NCBI RefSeq assembly: GCF_000338875.1
Contig: NZ_AOMO01000024.1
Location: 186,001 to 250,000, forward strand
From: Vibrio mimicus CAIM 602
GTDB lineage: Bacteria; Pseudomonadota; Gammaproteobacteria; Enterobacterales; Vibrionaceae
DNA length: 64,000 nucleotides
Reading direction: 5' to 3'
Below the pieces are notes generated by a model. That model was not told the origin of the DNA, ran no database searches, and saw only the letters and a program-made list of their open reading frames with translations. Made by a program: the position numbers and the translations under genes. Shown piece by piece: positions 33,296 to 43,465 of the stretch (position 1 is the stretch's first letter; each line of letters starts with the position of its first letter).

Positions 33296-34465
33296 CTACT
33301 CACCATCTAAGCCTCGGATCGGCTTAATTGAACCCCAGTTCTTACATGAAGGACAATGCCAATAGAGGGAATGTGTTGAAAATCCACACTTACGGCAACG
33401 GTAATGCGGTTTAACCTTGAGCTGTTCTCCAACCAAGCGTTGCAGGGTTGATAAACTGGCTTTGGCTCGGCCTTCTTCCGCTTCCGCGATATGGTAATCA
33501 ATCAAGCGATAGAAACCCTTCATGGTGGGGTTCTTCACCAGTTGTCTGGTTAAAATCTCTTGTGCTGCTGCGGTACCTTCATGCTGAGCAACGAGTTGGG
33601 CTAGCATTAATTCTGCTGATACACCCGCTTTATTGGCGATACAGCGGCGTAAGAAAGCAATCAGATCTTGTTCACGCCCAAGATGGTGGTAACACTCCGC
33701 TAAGGTGTTCAGCACTTCACCGACAAAATCGATATCTTGATCAAGCACCATTTCTAAATGGTCAATCGTCTTCTGATAATCTTCGTTTTGCAGGTAGAGT
33801 TTGCCGAGTGAAATCGTGGCGCGTACACATTTAGGATCTTCATTGAGCGCTTTTTTGAATAATTGGATCGCTTTATTGTCGTTACCATCGGCCTTTTCAA
33901 GCATGGCTAACTCACAATAGAAGTGAGCAATGCTCACCTTCATACGCTTACGCCCAAGCTTAACGAGAGCAGAGGCACACTCAATGGCTTTATGCCATTC
34001 ACGAGTCTGCTGGTAAATCGCGGTAAGTTGCTGAAGAGCGGATTCGCGGTGCTCTGGTTCATCAATGAGCTGTTCAAAAATTTTCTCAGCACGATCAAGA
34101 AAGCCAGAAACCATGTAGTCTTTAGCTAACTGCTGCAGAGCAAGGTTCTTTTGATCTATGGTCAAACCTGAGCGAGAAATAAGATTTTGGTGAATACGAA
34201 TAGCGCGATCAACTTCACCACGAGAACGGAAAAGATTTCCTAAAGCCAAGTGTGTATCAATGGTTTCATTATCCACTTGAAGCAATTCGATGAAATGATC
34301 CACCGCTTTATCCGATTGATCGGAGAGCAACAGGTTCAAACCCGTTACGTATTGGCGAGAAATTTGGTGCGATTGTTTCTGCTTGTCTTGCTGGGCACTG
34401 CGATGCCCCATATACCAACCGTAAGCGGCGGCAATTGGCAATAACAAGAACAGTATTTCTAACAT
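33296..34465 (-). CDS. lapB: lipopolysaccharide assembly protein B
   Basis: 389 residues. One N-terminal membrane helix (LFLLLPIAAAYGWYMG), then about nine TPR repeats (for example LALGNLFRSRGEVDRAIRIH), then a C-terminal rubredoxin-type zinc knuckle: CRKCGFS...WHCPSCKNWG. This is the full LapB/YciM layout. LapB guides FtsH to degrade LpxC and so tunes LPS synthesis at the inner membrane. It follows lapA by 12 bases on the same transcript. Confidence 0.95.
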   Translation of the reverse strand: MLEILFLLLPIAAAYGWYMGHRSAQQDKQKQSHQISRQYVTGLNLLLSDQSDKAVDHFIELLQVDNETIDTHLALGNLFRSRGEVDRAIRIHQNLISRSGLTIDQKNLALQQLAKDYMVSGFLDRAEKIFEQLIDEPEHRESALQQLTAIYQQTREWHKAIECASALVKLGRKRMKVSIAHFYCELAMLEKADGNDNKAIQLFKKALNEDPKCVRATISLGKLYLQNEDYQKTIDHLEMVLDQDIDFVGEVLNTLAECYHHLGREQDLIAFLRRCIANKAGVSAELMLAQLVAQHEGTAAAQEILTRQLVKNPTMKGFYRLIDYHIAEAEEGRAKASLSTLQRLVGEQLKVKPHYRCRKCGFSTHSLYWHCPSCKNWGSIKPIRGLDGE

Positions 34466-34477
34466 CGAAAAACAGCC

Positions 34478-34759
34478 TTATCCGGTATGCACTTTAGTTT
34501 CTGGTGCTGACTGCTGATTTGCCAATTTGAGCTGTTTGGTCAATTTTCGAATTCTCAGCTGTGATTTGAGATGCAGGCTTCCAAAAATAACCCCAGCACA
34601 AGCAAAACCGATGATGAAGACACTACCAAGCAAGGTAGAGAGATGAAACTCGCCTTGTGCTAATAAATAGTTAAACACTACAACCGACTGGTTTTGAGAG
34701 CCTAGTGCTAATGCGATGAAGAAAAGAGCGAGTACGGCGACTATCTTTATAATTTTCAT
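34478..34759 (-). CDS. lapA: lipopolysaccharide assembly protein A
   Basis: 93 residues, with two membrane helices (about 5-24 and 42-64) and a basic, coiled-coil C-terminal tail (RIRKLTKQLKLANQQS). This is the LapA/YciS (DUF1049) family. It is co-transcribed with lapB and works with it in coordinating LPS and phospholipid synthesis. Normal length and position for Vibrio. Confidence 0.92.
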   Translation of the reverse strand: MKIIKIVAVLALFFIALALGSQNQSVVVFNYLLAQGEFHLSTLLGSVFIIGFACAGVIFGSLHLKSQLRIRKLTKQLKLANQQSAPETKVHTG

Positions 34760-34848
34760 AAGTCATTACCTTTTCACAAATTGGCACACAGATTATGCAG
34801 GAAAACGGAGAGACAAACCACGGCTAATAACTGCGCTTCCATAAAAAA

Positions 34849-34873
34849 GCGGCACACTCGAAAAGCATGCCGC
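34849..34873 (-). terminator. ihfB terminator
   Basis: GCGGCA (34849-34854) pairs with TGCCGC (34868-34873), and an AAAAAA tract lies to the left as the U-run for minus-strand transcripts. It follows the ihfB stop. Confidence 0.75.
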
Positions 34874-34903
34874 CTATATGAACAAAGTTTACTCAGTTAC
34901 ACA

Positions 34904-35182
34904 TTACAAGTTAACGCGTTCACGTAATTCCTTGCCAGGTTTGAAGTGTGGTACGTATTTACCTTCCAACTCAACCTTATCGCCAGTTTTAGGATTGCGA
35001 CCCATGCGCGGCTCACGATAGTGTAAGGAAAAGCTACCGAAACCACGAATCTCGATGCGCTCACCCGCTTCTAACGTAGAGGCCATATGCTCAAGGATAT
35101 TTTTTACCGCATCTTCGATCTCTTTCGCAGACAAGTGTGTTTGTTCAGCACAGAGTCTTTCAATCAGTTCGGACTTAGTCAT
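34904..35182 (-). CDS. ihfB: integration host factor subunit beta
   Basis: 92-residue DNA-bending protein of the HU/IHF family. The beta-arm motif is [20 protein letters not shown], followed by RNPKTGDKV and [11 protein letters not shown], typical of the beta subunit. It pairs with IhfA. IHF commonly bends DNA at sigma54 promoters, so it may assist the syp and dct promoters in this window; that link is inference. It is downstream of rpsA with its own promoter region of about 250 bases. Confidence 0.96.
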   Translation of the reverse strand: MTKSELIERLCAEQTHLSAKEIEDAVKNILEHMASTLEAGERIEIRGFGSFSLHYREPRMGRNPKTGDKVELEGKYVPHFKPGKELRERVNL

Positions 35183-35391
35183 AGTTTCCCTCTTCGAGTT
35201 TTTACTGCTTAATTATAGTCAGTAATATCAATTCCAACAAACACTTGATTTACATTGTAGAAAAAGAACTCGGCGCTGGGCGAGATCTCACATTAGGTTT
35301 GCGGTTCTACTCATAAGAGTGAACGTTATAATGCACTTTCGCAACTTTTCGTGATTAATCTTAGGTCGCGATCATGAGATTGCAAAGACAA

Positions 35392-35415
35392 AAAAGGAGC
35401 CTTTCGGCTCCTTTT
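35392..35415 (-). terminator. rpsA terminator
   Basis: AAAAGGAGCC (35392-35401), loop TTTC, GGCTCCTTTT (35406-35415): a strong intrinsic terminator 20 bases past the rpsA stop, with A/T runs on both sides, so possibly bidirectional. Confidence 0.88.
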
Positions 35416-35434
35416 ATCTTTTAGCGTTTGGCTA

Positions 35435-37105
35435 TTATTCGCCTTTAGCCGCTTTGAAAGCGTCAGCCATAGCATTACCGAACGCAGCTTCGTCTTGCTT
35501 GTTCAGAGTTGCCATTACTTCTTGCTCTTCAGCTTCGTCTTTCGCTTTGATAGACAGGTTGATTACGCGGTTTTTACGGTCAACGCCAGTAAATTTCGCT
35601 TCAACTTTGTCACCAACGCTCAGGATCAGTGATGCATCTTCGATACGATCACGTGATACTTCAGAAGCGCGGATGTAACCTTCAACGCCGTCTTCCAGCT
35701 CGATGGTTGCGCCTTTCGCGTCAACAGCAGTTACAGTACCGTTAACCAGAGCACCTTTCTTGTTGTCTGATACATAAGCGTTGAATGGATCGTTTTCCAT
35801 TTGCTTGATGCCCAGAGAAATACGCTCACGCTCAGCGTCTACTGCTAGAACTACTGCAGAGATTTCGTCGCCTTTCTTGAATTCACGAACTGCTTCTTCT
35901 CCTGGTACGTTCCAAGAGATGTCAGACAGGTGAACAAGACCGTCGATACCACCTTCTAGACCGATGAAGATACCAAAGTCAGTGATAGACTTGATCTTAC
36001 CAGTTACTTTGTCGCCTTTAGCTTGCGCTTCAGCGAATGATTGCCATGGGTTAGCTTTACACTGTTTCAGGCCTAGAGAGATACGACGACGTTCTTCGTC
36101 GATATCCAGAACCATAACCTCAACTTCGTCGCCAACATTAACAACTTTAGATGGGTGGATGTTCTTGTTAGTCCAGTCCATTTCAGAAACGTGTACCAGG
36201 CCTTCAACGCCTTCTTCGATTTCAACGAAGCAGCCGTAGTCAGTCAGGTTAGTTACACGGCCAGACAGTTTGTGACCTTCAGGGTAACGCTTAGCGATTG
36301 CTACCCATGGATCTTCGCCCAGCTGTTTCAGACCTAGAGATACGCGAGTACGATCACGATCGAACTTCAGTACTTTAACTAGGATCTCGTCACCAACGTT
36401 AACGATTTCTGATGGATGCTTAACGCGTTTCCAAGCCATGTCAGTGATGTGTAGCAGACCGTCAACGCCGCCCAGATCAACGAATGCACCGTAGTCAGTA
36501 AGGTTCTTAACGATACCTTTAACTTCAGTACCTTCTTGCAGAGTTTCAAGCAGTTCATCACGCTCTACGCTGCTTTCAGATTCGATTACTGCACGACGAG
36601 AAACAACAACGTTGTTACGCTTCTGGTCTAGCTTGATAACTTTGAACTCTAGCTCTTTGTTTTCTAGGTGAGCTGTGTCACGGATTGGACGTACGTCAAC
36701 CAGAGAACCTGGCAGGAACGCACGGATGCCGTTCAGTTCAACAGTGAAACCGCCTTTAACTTTACCGTTGATGATACCAACAACAGTAGCAGCTTCTTCG
36801 TATGCTTTTTCAAGTACGATCCAAGCTTCATGACGCTTCGCTTTCTCACGAGAAAGTTGAGTTTCGCCGAAACCATCTTCAACCGCGTCCAGAGCTACGT
36901 CAACTTCAGAACCAACTTGAACTTCTAGTTCGCCAGCAGCGTTCTTGAATTGTTCAGCAGGGATAGCAGACTCAGACTTCAGGCCAGCGTCAACAAGAAC
37001 GTAACCGTTCTCGATCGCTACTACAGTACCTTTAACGATAGTACCTTGTTGGAATTCGGTCTCGTTCAGAAACTCTTCAAAGAGTTGAGCAAAAGATTCA
37101 GTCAT
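35435..37105 (-). CDS. rpsA: 30S ribosomal protein S1
   Basis: 556 residues with six S1 (OB-fold) domains, each showing the G-x-V-x2-[IL]-x2-[FY]-G-x-F/[AC]-V-[DE] core: for example [39 protein letters not shown] and [19 protein letters not shown]. It binds mRNA to the small subunit and starts translation. The coding sequence uses strongly biased codons, as expected for a highly expressed ribosomal gene. The cmk-rpsA-ihfB order is conserved in gammaproteobacteria. Confidence 0.98.
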   Translation of the reverse strand: MTESFAQLFEEFLNETEFQQGTIVKGTVVAIENGYVLVDAGLKSESAIPAEQFKNAAGELEVQVGSEVDVALDAVEDGFGETQLSREKAKRHEAWIVLEKAYEEAATVVGIINGKVKGGFTVELNGIRAFLPGSLVDVRPIRDTAHLENKELEFKVIKLDQKRNNVVVSRRAVIESESSVERDELLETLQEGTEVKGIVKNLTDYGAFVDLGGVDGLLHITDMAWKRVKHPSEIVNVGDEILVKVLKFDRDRTRVSLGLKQLGEDPWVAIAKRYPEGHKLSGRVTNLTDYGCFVEIEEGVEGLVHVSEMDWTNKNIHPSKVVNVGDEVEVMVLDIDEERRRISLGLKQCKANPWQSFAEAQAKGDKVTGKIKSITDFGIFIGLEGGIDGLVHLSDISWNVPGEEAVREFKKGDEISAVVLAVDAERERISLGIKQMENDPFNAYVSDNKKGALVNGTVTAVDAKGATIELEDGVEGYIRASEVSRDRIEDASLILSVGDKVEAKFTGVDRKNRVINLSIKAKDEAEEQEVMATLNKQDEAAFGNAMADAFKAAKGE

Positions 37106-37213
37106 TTATTTAATCTTCAATAATTAAACGGCCACGGGTGTCCTACCACATGGGGTTATTAAATTCGCCAGTCATCATCCTTGCGACCGACGTTCTTACT
37201 TAGCGTGATTAAC

Positions 37214-37891
37214 TCACACCAGTTTAGATTCGATATATTGTAGCGCCTGTTCAACCACTTCATCGATAGTCAATGAGGTTGAATCTAGCACTAGTGCGTC
37301 TTCAGCTGGACGTAAAGGAGCAACAGCGCGATTTCTGTCGCGATCGTCTCTTTCCTGAATTTCGCTTAAAAGGGCGTCAAATTTAACATCAAGCCCCTTC
37401 AGTTGCAACTGCTTGAAGCGTCTACGTGCTCTTTCTTCCGCACTCGCATCAAGGAAAATTTTGGCTTCGGCACTTGGGAAAACCACAGTTCCCATATCAC
37501 GGCCATCAGCAACTAAGCCTGTACCACTTGCAAAAGCACGTTGACGACGTAATAGCGCTTCACGAACTCGCGGTAATGCAGCCACTTTTGACGCAGCCAT
37601 ACCGGTTTCTTCTTTACGCAACTCACGAGAAACATCTTCGCCTTCAAGAATCACTTTTACTAATTCGCCTTCAGCGATGAACTGCACATCAAGGTGTGTT
37701 GCAAGAGGCACTAAGGCATCTTCAGATTCGAGATCGACACCATGATGAATGGCAGCCAGAGCTAGCACACGGTAAATAGCACCGGAATCTAACAGTTGAA
37801 AACCAAGTTTTTTTGCCAACAACATGCATAATGTGCCTTTCCCTGCACCACTCGGTCCATCAACGGTAACAACTGGCGTATAAGAGGACAT
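37214..37891 (-). CDS. cmk: cytidylate kinase
   Basis: 225-residue nucleoside monophosphate kinase phosphorylating CMP/dCMP. P-loop [16 protein letters not shown] at the N-terminus, CMP-binding DSGAIYR and [13 protein letters not shown], and the LID-type region [11 protein letters not shown] chose ATG at 37891 ([10 protein letters not shown]): the longer frame starts with a GTG that overlaps the GTGGAG ribosome site. Lies directly upstream of rpsA. Confidence 0.95.
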   Translation of the reverse strand: MSSYTPVVTVDGPSGAGKGTLCMLLAKKLGFQLLDSGAIYRVLALAAIHHGVDLESEDALVPLATHLDVQFIAEGELVKVILEGEDVSRELRKEETGMAASKVAALPRVREALLRRQRAFASGTGLVADGRDMGTVVFPSAEAKIFLDASAEERARRRFKQLQLKGLDVKFDALLSEIQERDDRDRNRAVAPLRPAEDALVLDSTSLTIDEVVEQALQYIESKLV

Positions 37892-38023
37892 GTATTTCTC
37901 CACTTTATTGTTTTAGGCGGTCGATTACACGTCCGCGTTTTCGGCGAAGAATTATAAGTGCAAAGGCTCTTAGGTGCTAGGTAAGAGTCCAGATTAGCCA
38001 TAAAAATACTGAGAAGAAAAAAA

Positions 38024-38047
38024 TTAACCCGGCTTAAACCGGGTTAA
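38024..38047 (-). terminator. comEA terminator
   Basis: TTAACCCGG (38024-38032), loop CTTAAA, CCGGGTTAA (38039-38047), with an A-rich tract to the left serving as the U-run. Sits 20 bases past the comEA stop. Confidence 0.85.
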
Positions 38048-38066
38048 CACTTTGCGATAGTTCACA

Positions 38067-38378
38067 TTACAGCAATATGCGAGTCGCGTTGTTGCGTACG
38101 GTTGCTTCACCAATGCCTTTCACCTTCGTCAGATCGTCGATGCTGTTAAAAGGACCATTAGCCTCACGATAATCGACAATCGCCTGTGCTTTTTTAAGCC
38201 CGATACCTTTTAGCAAAGTGGCAAGCTCTTCTGCCGAAGCCGTATTGATATTCACAGTAATGACAATACCTTCTTCAGTTTGCGCCGTCGGGTTTGTTTC
38301 CTCAGCACTAACCAGCATAGGCATGGCTGGTAAACAGAGTGAAAGCAGAACTGTCATAAGTGTTGTTTTGAATTGCAT
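38067..38378 (-). CDS. comEA: ComEA-family helix-hairpin-helix DNA-binding protein
   Basis: 103 residues. A signal peptide (to about residue 25, ending LVSAEE) leads to a periplasmic domain with the two ComEA helix-hairpin-helix motifs: NTASAEELATLLKGIGLKK and DDLTKVKGIGEATVRNN. In V. cholerae ComEA binds and ratchets transforming DNA into the periplasm during chitin-induced competence. It lies between ppiD and cmk, as in other vibrios. Confidence 0.92.
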   Translation of the reverse strand: MQFKTTLMTVLLSLCLPAMPMLVSAEETNPTAQTEEGIVITVNINTASAEELATLLKGIGLKKAQAIVDYREANGPFNSIDDLTKVKGIGEATVRNNATRILL

Positions 38379-38460
38379 GATTGACCCTCAGTATTATTTT
38401 TTGAGTCATCATGATAGCTAGAGAGCTTAAGGTGAAAATTTCAACTTTATACAAATAGAA

Positions 38461-38480
38461 CGGGCTACCGCAGTAGCCCG
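38461..38480 (-). terminator. ppiD terminator
   Basis: CGGGCTAC (38461-38468), loop CGCA, GTAGCCCG (38473-38480): an 8-base perfect stem 34 bases past the ppiD stop. The U-run is weak for the minus strand and better for the plus strand (CTTCTTT). Confidence 0.65.
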
Positions 38481-38513
38481 CTTCTTTAAACATATCAATT
38501 ACATTTCGAATGG

Positions 38514-40373
38514 TTATTCAGTCGCAATGTGATACTCAATATCCGTACTCTGACGCAGTACACTAATGACTCCAGCCAAGTCTTGCTGTGAACCAATACG
38601 TGATAGTTGCGTAGCAATTTGCTCGTGGTAAGCAGGAGTAACTTTTGACTCAACTTTGTCGAGTTCAATCACCACTACATTGCCATCAAAGTCTTTCGCT
38701 TGAGCGTAGCCTTTCGCACCATCTTGTGGCTTAACCATCGAGTAAACGGTATTCGCTAGAGGCGAGCTACGGTCAATCATTTGCACTTCACCGAATGCAA
38801 CACCATTTTCGGCCAGTACATCTGAATTGCCAGCTTTGAGAGCTGCTACGATTTTGTTGCCCAACTCAAGTGCTTGTTGCTCACCTTTCAATTGAGAAAG
38901 CTGCTCAACAACTTGAGTTTTGACTTCTTGCAGAGGAAGTACTGTTTCAGGACGTGATTCTTCAACGCGCACAACAACCACATGCTCAGGTGCAACTTCG
39001 ATCACTTCTGAATTCAGACCATCTTCTTTTACTTCTGGTGATTTCAGAGCCTGAAGTACTGCTGGTACTGCGAGTAGATCAGGAGCTTGCTCTGCTGAAA
39101 TAAAGTCTGTGTGCTCAACCTTAGCAGAGATCGCTTTCGCCGCTTCATCCAGAGAATCTGAATGTTCAAAGGCCAGTTTTTCTAGCTCACTTTGTTTAGC
39201 ATAGAAGCTATCCAATGCTTGTTGATCAACAAGTTCCTGTTTGATCGCTTGTGCAACCTCAGTATAAGGCTTAACAACAGGTGCTTTTACATCGTCCAAA
39301 CGGATAATGTGGTAACCAAAATCAGACTTCACTAGACCTGAAATTTGACCTTTTTCAGTCAGAGCATAAGCTGCTGCTTCAAATGCCGGATCCATAGTGT
39401 CACGCTCAATCCAGCCTAGTGAACCACCATCTTGTGCACTGCCAACATCTTGCGATTTTTCTTTCGCTACAGTGGTGAAATCCGCCCCTGCATTCAACTC
39501 ATCCAAAATCGCTTGTGCTTTCTGCTCGTCATCGCCTTCGATCAGGATATGGCTCACTTTACGCTGCTCAGCGCTTGAGTATTTATCTAAGTGCTCTTGG
39601 TAGTATTGTTGTGCCGCTTCATCGTCAATTGCAATCTCTGCTTTCAGAGCATCGGCAGACAACTCAACATAAGAGACTTTCACCTGCTCAGGACGAGTAA
39701 AACGCTCAGTATTCGCTTTGTAGTACTGTTCAATGTCTTCATTGCTGAGCGTCACTTTTTTTGCAAACTCAGCCAGTGAAAGCGTGATAGTACGGATATC
39801 TCGAGTTTGAGAAATCAGTTGATCTTGCAGGTTAACTTCACCTGGCAAGCTAAATTCACTGCCTTGCAATGCTGTCATCAGCTGATTACGTACCAGATCT
39901 TTGCGCAAGTATTCTGCAAACATATCTGGCGTGAAGCCTGCACGACGCAATGCCGCTTGGTACAGCTCTTGGTCAAATTTGCCCTGAGATTGGAATTGAG
40001 GCATTTCCAAAATCATTTGACGTACTTGATCATCGCTAACGCGCAGACCCAATGAAGCAGCATGCTGCTCCAGTAGCAGATCGTTAACCATACGATCCAG
40101 TACCGATTTACGGAAAGAAGCGACATAAGTCGGATCTGCCAGTAAGTTGGAGAAATAATCGCCCAGTTGAGCTTGCATACGATTACGTTCGTTTTGGTAG
40201 GCTTGCTCAAAATCGCCACGACTAATTTCCGCATTGCCCACTTTAGCGGCTGCGTTATTACCGCCACTGATCAGGTAGTTACCTACACCAGCAAAAATGA
40301 AAGACAGGATGATTAATCCAAGGATAATTTTAACCGCGATGCTGTTCACGCCTTCGCGTAATCGATCCATCAT
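38514..40373 (-). CDS. ppiD: periplasmic folding chaperone PpiD
   Basis: 619 residues. A short cytoplasmic N-terminus is followed by one membrane helix (about 16-36, IILGLIILSFIFAGVG), which anchors the protein with a large periplasmic part: a SurA-like N-domain (about 40-210), a parvulin-type PPIase domain (about 265-360, seen as VSHILIEGDDEQKAQAIL, GGSLGWIERDTMDP and GYHIIRLDDV), and a C-terminal domain. It helps newly secreted proteins fold at the SecYEG exit. Located downstream of hupB, as in E. coli. Confidence 0.96.
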   Translation of the reverse strand: MMDRLREGVNSIAVKIILGLIILSFIFAGVGNYLISGGNNAAAKVGNAEISRGDFEQAYQNERNRMQAQLGDYFSNLLADPTYVASFRKSVLDRMVNDLLLEQHAASLGLRVSDDQVRQMILEMPQFQSQGKFDQELYQAALRRAGFTPDMFAEYLRKDLVRNQLMTALQGSEFSLPGEVNLQDQLISQTRDIRTITLSLAEFAKKVTLSNEDIEQYYKANTERFTRPEQVKVSYVELSADALKAEIAIDDEAAQQYYQEHLDKYSSAEQRKVSHILIEGDDEQKAQAILDELNAGADFTTVAKEKSQDVGSAQDGGSLGWIERDTMDPAFEAAAYALTEKGQISGLVKSDFGYHIIRLDDVKAPVVKPYTEVAQAIKQELVDQQALDSFYAKQSELEKLAFEHSDSLDEAAKAISAKVEHTDFISAEQAPDLLAVPAVLQALKSPEVKEDGLNSEVIEVAPEHVVVVRVEESRPETVLPLQEVKTQVVEQLSQLKGEQQALELGNKIVAALKAGNSDVLAENGVAFGEVQMIDRSSPLANTVYSMVKPQDGAKGYAQAKDFDGNVVVIELDKVESKVTPAYHEQIATQLSRIGSQQDLAGVISVLRQSTDIEYHIATE

Positions 40374-40448
40374 AGTGCTACTACTCTCCGGGGTTGATAT
40401 CAGGCACGTTAGCCCAAAATGAATGGCGCGATAATATCAGAAAAAGAA

Positions 40449-40471
40449 ATGCGCATCAGTAGGATGCGCAT
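40449..40471 (-). terminator. hupB terminator
   Basis: ATGCGCATC (40449-40457), loop AGTAG, GATGCGCAT (40463-40471), with an AAAAAGAAA tract to the left. About 55 bases past the hupB stop. Confidence 0.85.
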
Positions 40472-40525
40472 AATTTCAAAAGGTTCGAATTTATTTTGCA
40501 AAAAAGTGCAAAATCTTCATTCAAA

Positions 40526-40798
40526 TTAGTTGCAAGCGTCTTTCAGCGCTTTACCTGCTTTGAAAGAAGGCACTTTAGCTTCAGCGATTTTGATCTCTTC
40601 GCCAGTTTTTGGGTTACGGCCAGTACGCGCTGCGCGAGTACGTACGCTGAACGTACCAAAACCAACCAGTGCAACTTGGTCACCTGATTGTAGTGTGCCG
40701 CTAACTGCTTCGATGAATGCGTCAAGAGCGCGACCTGCAGAGGCTTTAGAGATATCTGCGTTCGCTGCAATTTGTTCTACTAGTTGTGTCTTATTCAC
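40526..40798 (-). CDS. hupB: DNA-binding protein HU-beta
   Basis: 90-residue histone-like protein. [18 protein letters not shown] at the N-terminus, hydrophobic-core and arm residues in [19 protein letters not shown], then [20 protein letters not shown], the HU consensus. It compacts and bends DNA. Follows lon, with ppiD next, the conserved clpP-clpX-lon-hupB-ppiD order. Confidence 0.97.
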
Positions 40799-40931
40799 TG
40801 TGATTCCCCTTTGGTCACCCTTTATTATTTTATCGGTGCCGATTTCGTTCCATTAAAGTTTTTAAACTAGCCTAAAGCCTTGTTGTATCAGGGCTACAAG
40901 CTATTGACAGTAACGTTAGCCTTCAAAAAAA

Positions 40932-40963
40932 ACGCTGACAAGCCTTTTTAAGCCTATCAGCGT
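40932..40963 (-). terminator. lon terminator
   Basis: ACGCTGA (40932-40938) pairs with TCAGCGT (40957-40963); the loop contains a second pairing AAGCC/no strong partner. An A8 run lies immediately left, the U-run for the minus strand. Confidence 0.7.
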
Positions 40964-40973
40964 AAAGATTTAC

Positions 40974-43343
40974 TTATTTTTGCTGCGCATCACTCTTTTT
41001 GCTCACAAAGCTAGCCCCTGTCGGGTCTTGCTCCAGAGCAACTTTGAGAACCTCGTCAATCCACTGTACTGGGATAACTTGCAGATCAGCGATCACATTG
41101 TCTGGGATTTCTTCCAGATCACGCTCGTTATCTTTCGGGATAAGTACAGTTTTGATGCCACCACGGTGAGCGGCTAACAGTTTCTCTTTCAAGCCACCAA
41201 TTGGCAGAACTTCACCACGCAGAGTGATTTCCCCCGTCATGGCCACTTCTGCTTTCACAGGATTACCCGTCAAACTGGAAACCAATGCGGTACACATGGC
41301 AATACCTGCACTTGGACCATCTTTTGGTGTAGCACCTTCAGGTACGTGAACGTGAATATCGCGTTTCTCGTAGAAGTCTGGGTTAATGCCCAGTTTCTCT
41401 GCACGAGAGCGAACTACTGTCATCGCTGCTTGAATCGACTCTTGCATCACATCACCCAGCGAACCTGTTTGGGTGAGTTTGCCTTTGCCCGGCATAGATT
41501 GGGTTTCAATAGTCAGCAAATCGCCGCCTACTTCGGTCCACGCCAAGCCGTTTACTTGACCGATACGGTTGCTTTCTTCAGCTTTGCCGTAGTCAAAACG
41601 TTGTACACCTAAAAACTCTTTCAAGTTTTGTTGGTTCACAACAACGGTTTTTACACCCTTATCCAGCAAAATCTTCTTCACCGCTTTGCGACAAATCTTA
41701 GAGATTTCACGCTCAAGGCCACGCACACCCGCTTCACGCGTGTAGTAACGAATGATGCCGATGATGGCAGAATCTTCGATAACGATTTCGCTTGGTTTTA
41801 GGCCATTACGCTCAATCTGCTTACTCACTAGATGGTCTTTAGCAATATTGAGCTTCTCGTCTTCGGTGTAACCCGATAGACGGATGACTTCCATCCGATC
41901 CAGCAGTGGACCTGGGATATTCATCGAGTTTGAGGTCGCCACAAACATGACATCTGACAGATCGTAATCCACTTCCAGATAGTGGTCGTTGAACGAGTTG
42001 TTTTGCTCAGGATCGAGCACCTCTAACAGTGCCGACGCAGGATCACCACGCATGTCTGATGACATCTTGTCGATTTCATCAAGCAGGAACAGTGGGTTTT
42101 TTACGCCAACTTTAGCCATTTTCTGGATAAGTTTGCCCGGCATTGAACCGATATAGGTACGACGGTGGCCGCGAATCTCAGCTTCATCACGAACCCCACC
42201 CAGAGCCATACGCACATACTGGCGTCCTGTTGCAGCAGCAATTGAACGACCTAATGACGTTTTACCCACACCTGGAGGTCCTACTAAACATAGGATTGGG
42301 CCTTTGAGTTTATTGATACGGCTCTGAACGGCGAGATATTCCAAAATGCGCTCTTTAACACGCTCCAAACCGTAGTGGTCAGCATTAAGAATCTCTTCTG
42401 CTTTTGAGAGATCTTTTTTCACTTTACTACGTTTCGTCCACGGAACATTAACCATCCAATCGATGTAGCTACGCACAACAGTCGCTTCCGCTGACATCGG
42501 AGACATCATTTTCAGCTTGTGCAGCTCTTGTTCCGCTTTCTCGCGCGCCTCTTTCGGCATTTTCGAGTCTTCGATTTTCTTTTTCAGCGCTTCAAATTCA
42601 TCAGGCGTATCATCCATTTCGCCTAATTCTTTCTGAATCGCTTTCATTTGCTCATTCAGATAGTACTCGCGCTGTGATTTTTCCATCTGCTTTTTAACGC
42701 GGGTACGAATACGCTTCTCGACTTGCAACAGATCGATTTCTGACTCCATCTGTCCCATCAAGAACTCTAGGCGCTCCGTCACATCCAGCAGTTCGAGCAC
42801 TTTTTGCTTATCAACCAATTTCAATGGCATATGCGCAGCGATGGTATCAGCAAGGCGCGCCGCCTCGTCAATCCCGTTAAGAGAAGTCAGAACCTCAGGT
42901 GGGATCTTTTTATTGAGTTTGATAAAGCCTTCAAACTGGTTAATGGCACTACGAACAACCACTTCTTGTTCACGCTCATCCAGCTCAGGCGTTACCAAAT
43001 ATTGTGCATCCGCGAAGAAATATTCTTCTTCGTAGAATTGAGTGATTTTGGCGCGTTGCTGACCTTCGACCAGCACTTTTACCGTGCCGTCGGGTAATTT
43101 CAGCAATTGTAAGATAGTGGCGACTGTGCCGACTTCAAATAAATCCGCTACTTTCGGCTCATCGGTTTCCGCTTTCTTTTGCGCTACCAACAGGACTTGC
43201 TTGTTGTTATCCATCGCCGCTTCAAGGCACTGGATCGATTTTTCTCGGCCAACAAACAAAGGAATGACCATGTGTGGATAGACAACCACATCGCGCAGGG
43301 GTAGTACGGGGATCTCGATACGCTCGGAACGCTCCAAGTTCAT
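40974..43343 (-). CDS. lon: ATP-dependent protease La (Lon)
   Basis: 789 residues: Lon substrate-binding N-domain (about 10-200), coiled-coil linker, AAA+ domain with Walker [12 protein letters not shown] and Walker B FLLDEIDK, and C-terminal serine protease domain with the catalytic Ser in DGPSAGIAM and Lys near [15 protein letters not shown]. It degrades misfolded and regulatory proteins in the cytosol. Upstream is a heat-shock promoter (see 43379-43407). Neighbours are clpX-clpP upstream and hupB downstream. Confidence 0.98.
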   Translation of the reverse strand: MNLERSERIEIPVLPLRDVVVYPHMVIPLFVGREKSIQCLEAAMDNNKQVLLVAQKKAETDEPKVADLFEVGTVATILQLLKLPDGTVKVLVEGQQRAKITQFYEEEYFFADAQYLVTPELDEREQEVVVRSAINQFEGFIKLNKKIPPEVLTSLNGIDEAARLADTIAAHMPLKLVDKQKVLELLDVTERLEFLMGQMESEIDLLQVEKRIRTRVKKQMEKSQREYYLNEQMKAIQKELGEMDDTPDEFEALKKKIEDSKMPKEAREKAEQELHKLKMMSPMSAEATVVRSYIDWMVNVPWTKRSKVKKDLSKAEEILNADHYGLERVKERILEYLAVQSRINKLKGPILCLVGPPGVGKTSLGRSIAAATGRQYVRMALGGVRDEAEIRGHRRTYIGSMPGKLIQKMAKVGVKNPLFLLDEIDKMSSDMRGDPASALLEVLDPEQNNSFNDHYLEVDYDLSDVMFVATSNSMNIPGPLLDRMEVIRLSGYTEDEKLNIAKDHLVSKQIERNGLKPSEIVIEDSAIIGIIRYYTREAGVRGLEREISKICRKAVKKILLDKGVKTVVVNQQNLKEFLGVQRFDYGKAEESNRIGQVNGLAWTEVGGDLLTIETQSMPGKGKLTQTGSLGDVMQESIQAAMTVVRSRAEKLGINPDFYEKRDIHVHVPEGATPKDGPSAGIAMCTALVSSLTGNPVKAEVAMTGEITLRGEVLPIGGLKEKLLAAHRGGIKTVLIPKDNERDLEEIPDNVIADLQVIPVQWIDEVLKVALEQDPTGASFVSKKSDAQQK

Positions 43344-43378
43344 ATTTTTCTCTCTTCCGCTTGCATTTGTTACGCAGT

Positions 43379-43407
43379 ATATGGGGGCTAACTGACTGGA
43401 TTCAATG
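43379..43407 (-). promoter_or_regulatory. sigma32 heat-shock promoter of lon
   Basis: On the minus strand CATTGAA (43407-43401) and CCCCATAT (43386-43379) are separated by 14 bases, close to the sigma32 consensus CTTGAAA-N11-16-CCCCATNT, with a perfect -10. It is about 36 bases before the lon start, agreeing with lon being a heat-shock gene. Confidence 0.7.
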
Positions 43408-43421
43408 ACAGAATAAAAAAA

Positions 43422-43442
43422 AGGAGGTATAGAATACCTCCT
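43422..43442 (-). terminator. clpX terminator
   Basis: AGGAGGTAT (43422-43430), loop AGA, ATACCTCCT (43434-43442), with an A8 tract at the left as the U-run. 23 bases past the clpX stop. Confidence 0.88.
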
Positions 43443-43465
43443 CGTTATGTTTTGTTGGCTGAGAA

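Noticed and set aside
43414..43422. A8 run as a third slippage site
   Set aside because: Lies in the clpX terminator, outside any coding sequence.
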